This document shows, in pieces, positions 23,626-32,927 of a stretch of DNA of 47,765 nt (position 1 is the stretch's first letter; each line of letters opens with the position of its first letter). The DNA is from a virus. The stretch covers positions 1 through 47,765 of the IMG/VR virus record IMGVR_UViG_3300021600_000010; one strand, 5' to 3'. Made by a program: the position numbers and the translations under genes. The notes below the pieces were generated by a model. It saw nothing but the letters and a program-made list of their open reading frames with translations. It was not told the origin of the DNA and did no database searches.

Positions 23626-25235
23626 AAAAATTTTTTATTACCACAATCATAAATTTTATCTAAACCTATTTCAGACATTATTTCGGCTTCTGTTTTATTT
23701 TTATCATAACCCATTTTCACTAATTTATGTTTTTGGTATTTAAACCTACTTTCTCTTTTTTTATTTACAATATAAGAGTAATTAACATCTGTGTTTGACA
23801 TAAATTTAAAACCATTTTTAATATAAACATCCCCAACCCCAAATCTTCTATCTGAATACGTAATTAAAGTATTTATACCGGTTTCTTTTATAAAGTGTTT
23901 TAATAACTTAGAAAATGAACCAACTACACTGGTATTAATTACATTACAAAACCTAATCACCTCATGTTCACCGTTTTTTAAAATGCCACGTTTACCAACA
24001 GTTAATAGACTAACAATATTACCTTCATAAAATAAAGCTAAATTATATCTAGCATTTGTATAACCCTGTATGTGATTTTTTAATAAAAAATCCTTACTTA
24101 ATTTTGAATTGATATTTTTTATTTCACATTTTCTGGCATAAATAATATTTTCGGTAACACCCATTTTATGTTTTATCATTGACATCAATAATTCTTTTTT
24201 ATCTAACCATTCATCCTCAAAAATGTGTAATAAACTTATCTTTAGTTTTTCACATTCAATAGTTTTATTTAAATGATAATTTTTATTTTTAAATTTATCT
24301 GAATGCCAATATAAACCATTAAATTCTATTGCTAATTTTTTTTCAGGTACATAAATATCAATCTCTAAATTTTTTAAAACATCTCTAGAATTAAAAATTA
24401 CACTATAACCTAGACCCTCAATAAATTCTTTAATTTCACTTTGTGGTTTAGAATAATTATTACAACATAAATTACAACCACATTCACTATTAAGGTGATA
24501 AAAAGGCGTGGTTTTAATTTCACCATGTTTTACACAATTTATAACACATTCATTCCGTGTGTTTTTATATGTTGTATTTTCGTAAGTAAATTTGTTTTCA
24601 AATAAAGTTTTTGATGCATCAATAAAAGATTGTGTATCAAAAACTCTTAACGAACAATGTGGGCAACCTTGTTTTTTAGATAAATGATTACTCGGAAATA
24701 CTTCAAAATCACCATGAGTTGGACATGTTATGATAACCTTATCTTTACCTATAATATAATCTGTTTTTTTGTAATCATATTTATCACCATGAGTATTTTT
24801 TGATTTAAAAATAAACAATTTGGTATCCATTTTTGATGTACCCCCACAATATTTACAACCCTTACCTTTTAAATGGTTAGACGCAATTTGTTCAAAATTG
24901 CCGTGTATGGGACAAATTAATGTTATTTTTTTACCATAAGTTTTATAATTACACAATGAGTAATCGTATTTATCACCATGAACGTTTTTTGATTCTGTAA
25001 TAAATTCTTCTTGTGTTTTTTTTTGTTTATCCCCCATACTAATTTTTCCACATTTAGGGCAACCTTGTTTAGCTTTAATATGTTTTATTGGTCTTTGTTC
25101 AAAAACGCCATGTATTGGACAAATTATTTTAACTTTTTTATTATTACCACAATATATTGATAACGAATAATCGTATTTATTACTGTGGATGTTTTTTGAA
25201 TCGTTTATGAAATTTTCTTGTGTTTTTTTTATCAT
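23568..25235 (-). CDS. Free-standing Vsr-like homing endonuclease with zinc-ribbon repeats (antisense)
   Basis: A 555-residue protein, the only gene on the minus strand. Roughly residues 1-262 are four copies of a ~65-residue unit with F(I/K)xxSKxxHGxKYDY, then CPxHGxFExxPxxHLxxxxGCPxC, a zinc-ribbon DNA-binding repeat (DUF723-like) common in phage endonucleases. Residues ~265-345 resemble the Vsr/EDxHD nuclease core: SEIKEFI, EIDIYVPEKKLAIEFNGLYW, HSD. The C-terminal ~200 residues (FLLKNHIQGYTNARYNLALF; VIRFCN; SYSDRRFGVGDVYIKNGF) form a domain that usually accompanies this type of nuclease. IYDCGNKK is where such proteins normally end. Here the frame runs on about 20 residues into the antisense of gp25. 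It probably entered as a mobile gene next to conserved baseplate genes. Confidence 0.85.
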   Translation of the reverse strand: MIKKTQENFINDSKNIHSNKYDYSLSIYCGNNKKVKIICPIHGVFEQRPIKHIKAKQGCPKCGKISMGDKQKKTQEEFITESKNVHGDKYDYSLCNYKTYGKKITLICPIHGNFEQIASNHLKGKGCKYCGGTSKMDTKLFIFKSKNTHGDKYDYKKTDYIIGKDKVIITCPTHGDFEVFPSNHLSKKQGCPHCSLRVFDTQSFIDASKTLFENKFTYENTTYKNTRNECVINCVKHGEIKTTPFYHLNSECGCNLCCNNYSKPQSEIKEFIEGLGYSVIFNSRDVLKNLEIDIYVPEKKLAIEFNGLYWHSDKFKNKNYHLNKTIECEKLKISLLHIFEDEWLDKKELLMSMIKHKMGVTENIIYARKCEIKNINSKLSKDFLLKNHIQGYTNARYNLALFYEGNIVSLLTVGKRGILKNGEHEVIRFCNVINTSVVGSFSKLLKHFIKETGINTLITYSDRRFGVGDVYIKNGFKFMSNTDVNYSYIVNKKRESRFKYQKHKLVKMGYDKNKTEAEIMSEIGLDKIYDCGNKKFFYSVKITKSADCNAETVTI

Positions 25236-25247
25236 ACCTTTAGAAGT

Positions 25248-25261
25248 GTATTTATAAATAC
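25248..25261 (-). promoter_or_regulatory. Palindromic TATTTATAAATA element ahead of antisense endonuclease
   Basis: GTATTTATAAATAC is a perfect 14-bp palindrome holding TATAAATA on both strands. On the minus strand its TATTTAT begins 25 bp before the endonuclease ATG at 25235, the spacing seen at other units. It could also fire towards gp6. Confidence 0.5.
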
Positions 25262-25294
25262 ATATTAATATAATATTAAAAACATAAATCTAAA

Positions 25295-25310
25295 TATTTA
25301 TATTTATAAA
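25295..25310 (+). promoter_or_regulatory. Candidate late promoter ahead of gp6 gene
   Basis: TATTTATATTTATAAA contains two overlapping TATTTAT copies (25295-25301 and 25301-25307), 38 and 32 bp before the ATG at 25333. The spacing is longer than at other sites, so the assignment is weaker. It would re-supply transcription to gp6 downstream of the inserted endonuclease. Confidence 0.35.
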
Positions 25311-25332
25311 CTATACCTTATATAATAATATT

Positions 25333-27150
25333 ATGGCAGAAAAGAAAATAAATTACTTTTCTAGGAATTTCCTAGACGTAAGAACAGAACTTATAAGTTT
25401 TGTACAACATTATTACCCAGAACTATATCAAGATTTCAACGATGCCTCTATAGGTACAATGATGATTGAGTTAAACGCTGCGGTATCAGATATGTTATCA
25501 TACCATACTGATAGAATGTTTACAGAGACCCAAATTGATTACGCTCAAGAAAGAAGGTCTATCATGAATATCGCTAGAACTTTAGGACTTAAAATACCTG
25601 GTAAAAGATCATCAATAACCTTGGTAGATTTTTCCGTTTCTGTCTTACCTTATGGTGATACTTTTGATATTAGATATGCCCCTATTATTAAAACAGGAGC
25701 ACAAGTAGTTGGTGCTGGACAAACATTTGAAACTCTATATGATATAGATTTTTCTTCACCTTATTCGGCTGGTGGTATACCTAACAGATTGATTATACCT
25801 GTTATTGATAATAATAATAAAATAACAAGTTATACTTTAGTTAAAAGAGAGATTGTTAGTAATGGTATTAGTAAAATATTTAAAAAGGTTTTAGGGCCTA
25901 ATGACGCCGTACCATTCTTAGAAATAATACTACCAGATAATAATGTGGTGTCAATAGACCAAATTATTACAAAAGACGGTACAACATTCTCAACCAATCC
26001 AACAAGTGCTGAATTTACTGATCCAACATTAAGTTGGTATGAAGTGGATTCATTAGCTGAAGATAAGATTTTTGTTCCAGATACTCTAAGAAGTAGTGAT
26101 AACAGTGGTATTACGCCAGGTAAATGGATATCTGTTACTAAGAAATTTATTAAAGAATATACCGATACAGGGTTTTGTAAGATTACTTTTGGTTCGGGAT
26201 TTTCTGACAAACAGTACTTACAAAGTTATACAAATGACCAATATGTTTTACAAATAGCTAATTATTTTAATAGTATTGCTTTAGGTGAAATACCAAAACC
26301 AAACAGTACTTTATTCATAAACTATCGTGTAGGTGGTGGTGCTGGGGCTAACATAGGGGCTAATACAATAAACGGTTTGGGTTATATCGATATGGTGGTT
26401 AATGGTCCTAATGCGTCTAATAATCAAACAGTTAGAAATTCTTTAAGAGTTAACAACCCTATACCTGCATTTGGTGGTGGTGATGATCCTACTTTGGAGG
26501 AAGTTAGATTTATGACTAAATATAATTTTGCCTCACAAAATAGAGCAGTAACCATTAAAGACTATATAGCAACAATATTTAAGATGCCAGGTAAGTTTGG
26601 TGTACCTTTTAGAATGCAAGTTGCTGAAAACCAAAACAAAGTTGAATTTAGTATTATAGGACTAGATTCAAACGGTAAGTTGAACAACACTTCAACTAAC
26701 ACATTAAAAGAGAATATGGCAACTTGGTTGGCTGATTACAGAATGATAAATGATTATGTTCTAATAAGAGACGGTAAAATAATAAACATTGCTTTTGAAG
26801 TGGATGTTTATACAGATAAGTCTTTTAATCAAGGTGAAATTGTTAACAATATCATTAGTACGGTTAGTGGTTATTTTGACATTAAGAAATGGCAAATGGG
26901 TCAAAATATTTATATGGCACAATTGATTGAGGCTGTCAATAATGTTGCTGGTGTATTAAACGTTGTTGATATTAGAATTTATAACAAAGTTGGCGGTACA
27001 TATTCAGCTAATGCAACATCACAAGCCTACTTAGACCAAAACACAAGAGAAATAGATTTAACTGCTGACTACGCTTTATTTGCTGATTATGACAGTATGT
27101 TCGAAATAAAATACCCAAACTCAGATATATTAGTAAGAACTAAATCTTAA
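25333..27150 (+). CDS. 6: gp6-like baseplate wedge protein (baseplate J family)
   Basis: A 605-residue protein (T4 gp6 is 660) of the baseplate J/gp6 family, which forms the ring of the wedge and passes the contraction signal to the sheath. The N-terminus (FSRNFLDVRTELISFVQHYY, PELYQDFNDASIGTMMIELN and DMLSYHTDRMFTETQ) is highly characteristic. The middle has GDDPTLEEVRFMTKYNFASQ then NRAVTIKDYIATIF, the typical 'xRAVTxxDYxxL' signature, and the C-terminal part has a domain around DYVLIRDGKIINIAFEVDVY. The stop overlaps the next start as TAATG. It would follow gp25 directly without the endonuclease insertion. Confidence 0.92.
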   Translation: MAEKKINYFSRNFLDVRTELISFVQHYYPELYQDFNDASIGTMMIELNAAVSDMLSYHTDRMFTETQIDYAQERRSIMNIARTLGLKIPGKRSSITLVDFSVSVLPYGDTFDIRYAPIIKTGAQVVGAGQTFETLYDIDFSSPYSAGGIPNRLIIPVIDNNNKITSYTLVKREIVSNGISKIFKKVLGPNDAVPFLEIILPDNNVVSIDQIITKDGTTFSTNPTSAEFTDPTLSWYEVDSLAEDKIFVPDTLRSSDNSGITPGKWISVTKKFIKEYTDTGFCKITFGSGFSDKQYLQSYTNDQYVLQIANYFNSIALGEIPKPNSTLFINYRVGGGAGANIGANTINGLGYIDMVVNGPNASNNQTVRNSLRVNNPIPAFGGGDDPTLEEVRFMTKYNFASQNRAVTIKDYIATIFKMPGKFGVPFRMQVAENQNKVEFSIIGLDSNGKLNNTSTNTLKENMATWLADYRMINDYVLIRDGKIINIAFEVDVYTDKSFNQGEIVNNIISTVSGYFDIKKWQMGQNIYMAQLIEAVNNVAGVLNVVDIRIYNKVGGTYSANATSQAYLDQNTREIDLTADYALFADYDSMFEIKYPNSDILVRTKS

Positions 27151-29009
27151 TGGACGTAAATAATGTTACAAATATAATAGGTGGTTCTAGGTATAAACTA
27201 GCGACTAATCAAAACACAAACGTACAAATAGGTTTAGAAGAAACAACTAAACCTTTAACTGAGTTTGATATTATTGATATAGTTAACCAAAATCTTCTTT
27301 CACAACAAGAAAGAGAGGCCTGTACCAAATACAGGTTTAATGGTAAACTAAACATTTATACCTCAAACGTCTTATCGTCTGGTTCTACAGCATATGTGAA
27401 CGGTGTTTTTGATGATAGTTCATGGAACCCAATGTTTTATGGTAATCCACCTGTTGCCCCAAGTAATTGGGTTATGCAAGTTACTTACCCATCCGTATCT
27501 GATTTTAATTATTTAATAACCTCAAGAACGCCAGTTGGAACAATATCTTCTAATGCTTATCGTGGGTTACAATATCAATCGTTAGGTTATACAATTATAA
27601 ATAACAGTAACTATTTAACAATAAGTGGTGTTCAAAATCATAACTTGTCGGAAGGTGATTTTATCTATATCTATAGTAATATTTTCTATAACTCTTTACA
27701 AGGGATATATACAGTAAGAAGTTTAGGTATTAATGGTAATAACACACAAAAAGATTTAACATTGGATGTTATTGTAGATCCAACTTATTTACCTACAGGT
27801 TTCGGTAATTTTGTAAAAATAGTAAATCCTTCTCCTGATGATATAAGTTTTAATAACACTTATCCGTTTATTGCTGCTACAGCAACAGATATAACAGGTG
27901 GTACCACAGGTTCTTACTCTGTTGGTGAAACTTTATATACAAAGATTACCACATATCAACCACATAATTTAATAGTTAACGATTTTGTTGATATTAGAAT
28001 AGGGGCCGCGAACCAAACTTTAAACGGTACTTGGAGAGTTTATAATATAATTGGTACTTCTGGTACCTCAACACAATTTATAATTAGAGCTTCAATATCT
28101 AATGTTAAAGGTACTAATATCACTTTCCCTGGTTTAACACCACAATATAGGTTTTTAGACGGAACACCTTCAGAATATTATATTAGAAAATTTGAGGTTC
28201 TAACTTCAAACCAATACGAAGTTTATCCAGCTGCTTTTAGTTCTAACATTTACTCTGACGTTTCAGATATAACTTTGGGTTCTGTAAACGGTACTTGGTT
28301 ATTTCAATTTAACCAAGACGTTAATACACAGAGATTGGTAACAAATACCAATGGTTCTGTAACTGAATTTTATTATACTATAACTAAAAGGTCTGGAACA
28401 AATCCTTATAATTGGAGTGATGTTGTGGCTGATTGGGACTTTAATTTCTCTACAACCAACACTACAAACGGCATTGAAACAATTTCCAAAAATAACCCAA
28501 CAGGTATAGGTAGTATTGAAAAATATTCAGGTAGGACAGAAAGTATAGACGCAAATGGTAATATACAAATAACACAAGGTAGTTTATATGTAGGTGATTT
28601 TATTGATTATAATTCAGCCTTAATACAAGAAATAACAATTGCTGAGGTTATACACAGATTTGGTGTTAATACAAACCCAAACGGGGAGGGTTATTATTAC
28701 AAACCTTTTAAAAAATTAGAAGTTAGAAAATATTCTAATAATATAGAAGTTGCTGGGCCTAATGAAATAATCATAGATGTACCCCAAAACTATGTGACAT
28801 ACGCAGACGGTTCTATCGCATGGAGAGATATTTTAACAATAGGGTACTATGAAGAAGGTACAAACGGTGTTGACTATCCGTTTTTAAATGGTGCAAACTA
28901 TTTATACTTTAATCATAACCTATACATTAGAAGACAAACACCACCACCAGCAACATTAATTAACCAAACAGGTGTTAATATTATGACAAATATAAACGAA
29001 AAATGTTAA
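27150..29009 (+). CDS. Baseplate/tail structural protein with duplicated beta domain (619 aa)
   Basis: Coupled to gp6 by TAATG, in the place of T4 gp7/gp8, but I see no direct similarity to them. Near the N-terminus, VNQNLLSQQEREACTKYRFN has a counterpart in the next protein. Two internal copies of a beta domain are visible: VQNHNLSEGDFIYIYSNIFY with GIYTVRSLG (residues ~157-195) and YQPHNLIVNDFVDIRIGAAN with GTWRVYNI (~268-305). Both have the 'HNL..(G/N)DFV.I...N..L.G.Y.V' pattern of tail-fibre-like domains. The composition is Asn/Thr/Tyr-rich, as in other genes of this block. A structural role is very likely; a specific one is not assignable. Confidence 0.7.
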   Translation: MDVNNVTNIIGGSRYKLATNQNTNVQIGLEETTKPLTEFDIIDIVNQNLLSQQEREACTKYRFNGKLNIYTSNVLSSGSTAYVNGVFDDSSWNPMFYGNPPVAPSNWVMQVTYPSVSDFNYLITSRTPVGTISSNAYRGLQYQSLGYTIINNSNYLTISGVQNHNLSEGDFIYIYSNIFYNSLQGIYTVRSLGINGNNTQKDLTLDVIVDPTYLPTGFGNFVKIVNPSPDDISFNNTYPFIAATATDITGGTTGSYSVGETLYTKITTYQPHNLIVNDFVDIRIGAANQTLNGTWRVYNIIGTSGTSTQFIIRASISNVKGTNITFPGLTPQYRFLDGTPSEYYIRKFEVLTSNQYEVYPAAFSSNIYSDVSDITLGSVNGTWLFQFNQDVNTQRLVTNTNGSVTEFYYTITKRSGTNPYNWSDVVADWDFNFSTTNTTNGIETISKNNPTGIGSIEKYSGRTESIDANGNIQITQGSLYVGDFIDYNSALIQEITIAEVIHRFGVNTNPNGEGYYYKPFKKLEVRKYSNNIEVAGPNEIIIDVPQNYVTYADGSIAWRDILTIGYYEEGTNGVDYPFLNGANYLYFNHNLYIRRQTPPPATLINQTGVNIMTNINEKC

Positions 29010-29782
29010 TAAAATATCAGATAAGGAATAATTTTCAAACAACAACAGCTCAAACTGTTTTGTTTAGTGGTGTTACTAATACGTATAAATCTATAAATAT
29101 ACCTATTAATACCGAATTTTTTCCTATTGATAATGGTGAAACAATACAAAACATAGTATCACAGGAAGAAAAAAACGCTATTAATCCTACATTCGACGGT
29201 GAAACAATAAAATATACTTTTAATAATATTTCAGCAAATTCAAATCAAGGTCTTTTAGTACAGTTTAACTTTTGGAATGCATCTGCATCCACTTATGATA
29301 TATCTTATAGTGCGACAGGTTTTACAACGTTAGAAGTGAATAAAAATATGAATGTCTTTAAACAGAGTTTTTTCAGATTATATTTTTATGACAGTAATAG
29401 TGGAGATACCAATAATTTAATATTCACTGAAGATATCAATGTGTTCGATACAACAAAACCGATTATACCTTTCAACAGACTTTATTGGTTAAGGAATGAC
29501 GATTATTTTGTTAAAAACAATACCAATAGGACTGTATATATGGACGCAAGATTTTTTAATGCTAAGACTGGTAAAGTAAATAGGTTTATAAATCCAAACC
29601 TACCTGCAACACCGTTGAGTGTTATTTCTTATAGTGATCCTAATAATAGAAGTTGGAGAACAAGTGAAATAAGTATTATAAACCCTAAACTAAATAACGG
29701 TAATTATAATTTTAATCCAATAGTACCTTCAGGTGCTAACACACCCATGGTGATAACATTGTCAGAATTTATTATGCAATAA
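29003..29782 (+). CDS. Baseplate/tail structural protein (259 aa)
   Basis: It overlaps the previous gene by 7 bases and the next by TAATG. Residues ~49-70 contain IVSQEEKNAINPTFDGETIK followed by YTF, resembling NLLSQQEREACTKYRFNGKL in the preceding protein, so the two may share a docking element. The rest looks beta-rich (GLLVQFNFWNASASTYDISY; FFRLYFYDSNSGDTNNLIF). It has no signal peptide or membrane segment. Probably a small wedge or fibre-attachment protein; function inferred from position. Confidence 0.65.
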   Translation: MLIKYQIRNNFQTTTAQTVLFSGVTNTYKSINIPINTEFFPIDNGETIQNIVSQEEKNAINPTFDGETIKYTFNNISANSNQGLLVQFNFWNASASTYDISYSATGFTTLEVNKNMNVFKQSFFRLYFYDSNSGDTNNLIFTEDINVFDTTKPIIPFNRLYWLRNDDYFVKNNTNRTVYMDARFFNAKTGKVNRFINPNLPATPLSVISYSDPNNRSWRTSEISIINPKLNNGNYNFNPIVPSGANTPMVITLSEFIMQ

Positions 29783-31581
29783 TGGAAGTTTATAAAAGAG
29801 AAGTTGGTTATGAAGATTTAGGTAGAGCACATAATTTAACTGTGACTGCCACCACTTTGTATTTTCCTTTTTTATTAACCCACAACTTTGAAGACATGGG
29901 TATTTATACTGATGTTGAAAACACTATATACGAACTTGTAGACCTTTCAGGTGTATGGAATTTATCTAACACAGGTGTTACAAAACCTTGTTTGGTGTTA
30001 AATAATTGTAGTGTAAACTTTACATCATCACCAATAACATATTACAATGCTAACAATGGTACATTATCAGCCATAGTAAATGGGTGTCCATCACCACAAA
30101 CGGTTACTTGGAGTGGACCTAATGGGTTTACAGCCAATACTTTAACAGCGGGTATGGGAAATTTAAGTCCAGGTAGTTATACATTAAAAGTAACAGACGC
30201 TAAATGTGACATCACTTATGCTTCTTATGTATTACAACAACCACAATCTTTGAATTTCAATCTTTCAACCAGTAACTCACAAACAAATGCAACTACACCT
30301 GGTGGGTGTGATGGTACCGCATACATAACACCACAAGGTGGTCAACCACCATATACTTATTTATGGTATTCTGGCAATACATCAAATAGTTATGGTACAA
30401 CTACAGGTGTAACATCACTATGTGCTGGAAGTTATACTGTACAGGTTACGGATGCAAGTGGAACTATTGTTTCACAAACATTTACAATTGGTGAACCCAC
30501 ACCTATTACAGGTAGTGTGATAACAACAACTAATATAAATTGTTTTGGCGGTAATACAGGTTCTATAACCTTAGGTGCTTCAGGTGGTATAAATACACCT
30601 AATGGTTATAAATTCATTTTAACAGGCCCTACACCATCAACAATAACTGGTAGTACTGGTTCAGCTGTATTTAATAATTTATTGGCTGGTGCTTACACAA
30701 TACAAATTTTTGATAGTGTTGGAAATACTATAACATTACCTATTGTTAATATAACACAACCTGTTGCTGTTACGTTTACAACAACACCTACATATGTTAC
30801 TTGTTATGATAACGCTGACGGTATTATTTCAATAACCCCTACAGGTGGTAGTGGTAGTTATAACGTAGATTTAAAATTAGGTTCATCACTTATCAGTCCA
30901 TCACAAAGTGGTTCAGGTCCTTTCACATGGACAGATTTAGATGTTGGAACTTATACTATATATGTTAAAGACACTAATCAATGTCCAGCTCCAACACAAA
31001 CAGTTACATTGTTAGAAAAACCAAAACTTAATTTAATAACTGGTAGCATACCATCATTAAATGGTTTCAATATACCATGTTATGGTGGTACAACAGGTGT
31101 TACATTCTCAACTAACTACACAACTGTGTTAGGTGTAACATATCCAATAACACCAACAATATATTATTATGTTGATAACGTATTAATAACAAGTGCTGTA
31201 GGTATGGTTACATCAACAAGTTTAACATTAAATGCTGGAACCCATACAATAAAAGTGGTGGATTCAATAGACAGTTATGGGGTATCTTGTTCAGCGTCAA
31301 CAGTTGTAACAATAACACAACCACCAATGCCATTATACATATCTTCTGGACAAACACACTCTGAAGACGCATCTTGTTCAGGTTGTCCTGGCACAGATAA
31401 TTGTAGACAGGGTGTAATAAGTATTGAGGGTGGAGTAACCCCATACACAATATCTTGGAGTGATGGTAGTACATCTATAACATCTAACCCACATTGTGTT
31501 CACAGTGGTCCATATAGTTTAACTGTTACAGTAACAGATATTAACGGTTGTACAATAACAGAAACATTAACATTAACATAA
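29782..31581 (+). CDS. Tail adhesin-like protein with SprB-type repeats (599 aa)
   Basis: The first ~75 residues are a phage-specific head. The remainder is about six tandem Ig/PKD-like units of 80-100 residues. Recurrent elements are a Cys near the unit start (NINCFGGNTGSITL, YVTCYDNADGIISI), GGxPPYTYxW or similar, and a closing L.(A/P)GSYT(L/V)(K/Q)VTDA with a final 'Q(P) ' turn. This matches the SprB repeat known from the flavobacterial gliding adhesin SprB and many Bacteroidetes surface proteins. A phage could use such repeats as a receptor-binding or capsule-binding stalk. Flanking TAATG junctions on both sides place it in the baseplate operon, so a virion location is likely. The repeats may have been acquired from a host. 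Confidence 0.75.
   Translation: MEVYKREVGYEDLGRAHNLTVTATTLYFPFLLTHNFEDMGIYTDVENTIYELVDLSGVWNLSNTGVTKPCLVLNNCSVNFTSSPITYYNANNGTLSAIVNGCPSPQTVTWSGPNGFTANTLTAGMGNLSPGSYTLKVTDAKCDITYASYVLQQPQSLNFNLSTSNSQTNATTPGGCDGTAYITPQGGQPPYTYLWYSGNTSNSYGTTTGVTSLCAGSYTVQVTDASGTIVSQTFTIGEPTPITGSVITTTNINCFGGNTGSITLGASGGINTPNGYKFILTGPTPSTITGSTGSAVFNNLLAGAYTIQIFDSVGNTITLPIVNITQPVAVTFTTTPTYVTCYDNADGIISITPTGGSGSYNVDLKLGSSLISPSQSGSGPFTWTDLDVGTYTIYVKDTNQCPAPTQTVTLLEKPKLNLITGSIPSLNGFNIPCYGGTTGVTFSTNYTTVLGVTYPITPTIYYYVDNVLITSAVGMVTSTSLTLNAGTHTIKVVDSIDSYGVSCSASTVVTITQPPMPLYISSGQTHSEDASCSGCPGTDNCRQGVISIEGGVTPYTISWSDGSTSITSNPHCVHSGPYSLTVTVTDINGCTITETLTLT
30007..31578 (+). repeat. Six SprB-like repeat units (protein level)
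   Basis: Unit closings are LSPGSYTLKVTDAKC (~30165), LCAGSYTVQVTDASG (~30418), LLAGAYTIQIFDSVG (~30679), LDVGTYTIYVKDTNQC (~30937), LNAGTHTIKVVDSID (~31228) and SGPYSLTVTVTDINGC (~31504). The units are diverged in DNA, so the array is old or under selection rather than a recent tandem duplication. Confidence 0.7.
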
Positions 31582-32027
31582 TGATATCAGGGTATACATC
31601 ACATAAGTTAGATATTGTTAGAACTTTTAACAGAACCAATCCATTTCAGATTGGGGTTAACGGTGTAACAAGTATTGGTTATGATCCTATAACCTTAACA
31701 GCAGTAACATCAATATCTTATACAATAGGTAATATAAATTATGTTACACAAAATATTTCACCTTCATACCCAACAATATTTTTCACAAGTGCAACAGGGT
31801 ATAATTTTGAACCTTACTATATACCACCATATTCACAAAATACTTTTGATATAAAAGAAGAAGCGAAAATGGGTTTAGTTTTCCCTCCAAAAGTAACTAA
31901 CGAGCTATTTATAGAAAGACAAAGTTCAGGGGTATTTGAGAGACATTCAAGACTTTCAGAAATTAAAACTATAGATGGATTAATAAATTATAGAAACGGA
32001 TATTATAACATTATACAAAATTTTTAA
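31581..32027 (+). CDS. Baseplate/tail structural protein (148 aa)
   Basis: I start it at the ATG within TAATG (31581) rather than the upstream in-frame ATG at 31548, because nine other gene junctions here use that overlap. The C-terminal part has AKMGLVFPPKVTNELFIERQ then SSGVFERHSRLSEIKTIDGL and INYRNGYYNI. The QSSGVFERHSRL stretch is echoed by QSSVYERHSSL in the 848-residue protein at 36190. No family recognised; a virion role is inferred from operon position. Confidence 0.6.
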   Translation: MISGYTSHKLDIVRTFNRTNPFQIGVNGVTSIGYDPITLTAVTSISYTIGNINYVTQNISPSYPTIFFTSATGYNFEPYYIPPYSQNTFDIKEEAKMGLVFPPKVTNELFIERQSSGVFERHSRLSEIKTIDGLINYRNGYYNIIQNF

Positions 32028-32030
32028 AAA

Positions 32031-32927
32031 ATGGCGACAGGTAATTATGGTGTAGTTAGACCAGCAACAATAACAGCAGACGATATGGAAATTTGGTACA
32101 CATATACCCCATCGAGGGATGTTGCACCAACAATACCATTACAACAACTATCACCAGCTCAGGTTATTTCAACATTTAATCACCCAATTGCTAATGCAAA
32201 TGGTGTACCACTATTCGATGGGTTATATAACTTACAACTACCTGTTGCAAACTTTTCAGCAAAAGGTATTTATAATGTTATTGTTAGACCTAAAGAAATT
32301 AAAACAACAATAACTGATTGTGGTGTATTGGCCGCTTTCCCTGATATTAAAGGTATTGTTTTAGATATGAACCAATTGGGCATTCAAGACGCATCAAAAC
32401 TTGTTGGTTATCGTGTTGAATATTATAACTCAACTGGCGCTAGAATACCTAATTTTTTTAGGGTAATTACTTCTGCAAATAGAACTGAACCTGTAAATGT
32501 AAATCTTCAGAATACAACACAAAAATCTGTTAACTATAGATTTAATGATACTTCTAACCTTGTTTTCTGTACACTAACACCAAGTTCAGCACCTAATGTT
32601 AGACCTAACGCATTCCCTGATATTGGGTCACCAAATCAAGCAATATCTATAACAAATACTTTCTTCAATCCAATATTGTTAGAAATAGACATGGTTGAAT
32701 ATGATATGGAAACATTATCATATGGTATATTTGGTAACCAAACTAAATCTATTGCGGATGGTATGTACACAATATACGATAGTTCAAACAACATTTATAA
32801 ACAATATAACTTATATGAAATACAAGACCAATTCACTGGACAACCTTTATTTGAAGTTCGTCAATTGGTAAATAATATTGATCTCACAAAAGATTTCAAT
32901 ACGATAACTAATATTCCTACAGCATAA
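32031..32927 (+). CDS. Baseplate/tail structural protein (298 aa)
   Basis: An unrecognised, beta-rich 298-residue protein with PDIKGIVLDMNQLGIQDASK and VGYRVEYYNSTGARIPNFFR in the middle and LLEIDMVEYDMETLSYGIFG further on. It has no cysteine-rich region, signal peptide or membrane helix. A three-base gap precedes it and TAATG follows, so it is part of the same operon. Probably a wedge component between the small protein at 31581 and the large one at 32927. Confidence 0.6.
   Translation: MATGNYGVVRPATITADDMEIWYTYTPSRDVAPTIPLQQLSPAQVISTFNHPIANANGVPLFDGLYNLQLPVANFSAKGIYNVIVRPKEIKTTITDCGVLAAFPDIKGIVLDMNQLGIQDASKLVGYRVEYYNSTGARIPNFFRVITSANRTEPVNVNLQNTTQKSVNYRFNDTSNLVFCTLTPSSAPNVRPNAFPDIGSPNQAISITNTFFNPILLEIDMVEYDMETLSYGIFGNQTKSIADGMYTIYDSSNNIYKQYNLYEIQDQFTGQPLFEVRQLVNNIDLTKDFNTITNIPTA

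Noticed and set aside
23626-23637. A-run/T-run after gp25 as a bidirectional terminator
   Set aside because: It is an A6T6-type stretch without a loop or GC stem, and it is coding sequence of the antisense endonuclease.
31548-31580. Upstream ATG for the 148-residue protein
   Set aside because: The ATG in TAATG at 31581 fits the coupling seen at nine other junctions and avoids overlap with the SprB-like gene.
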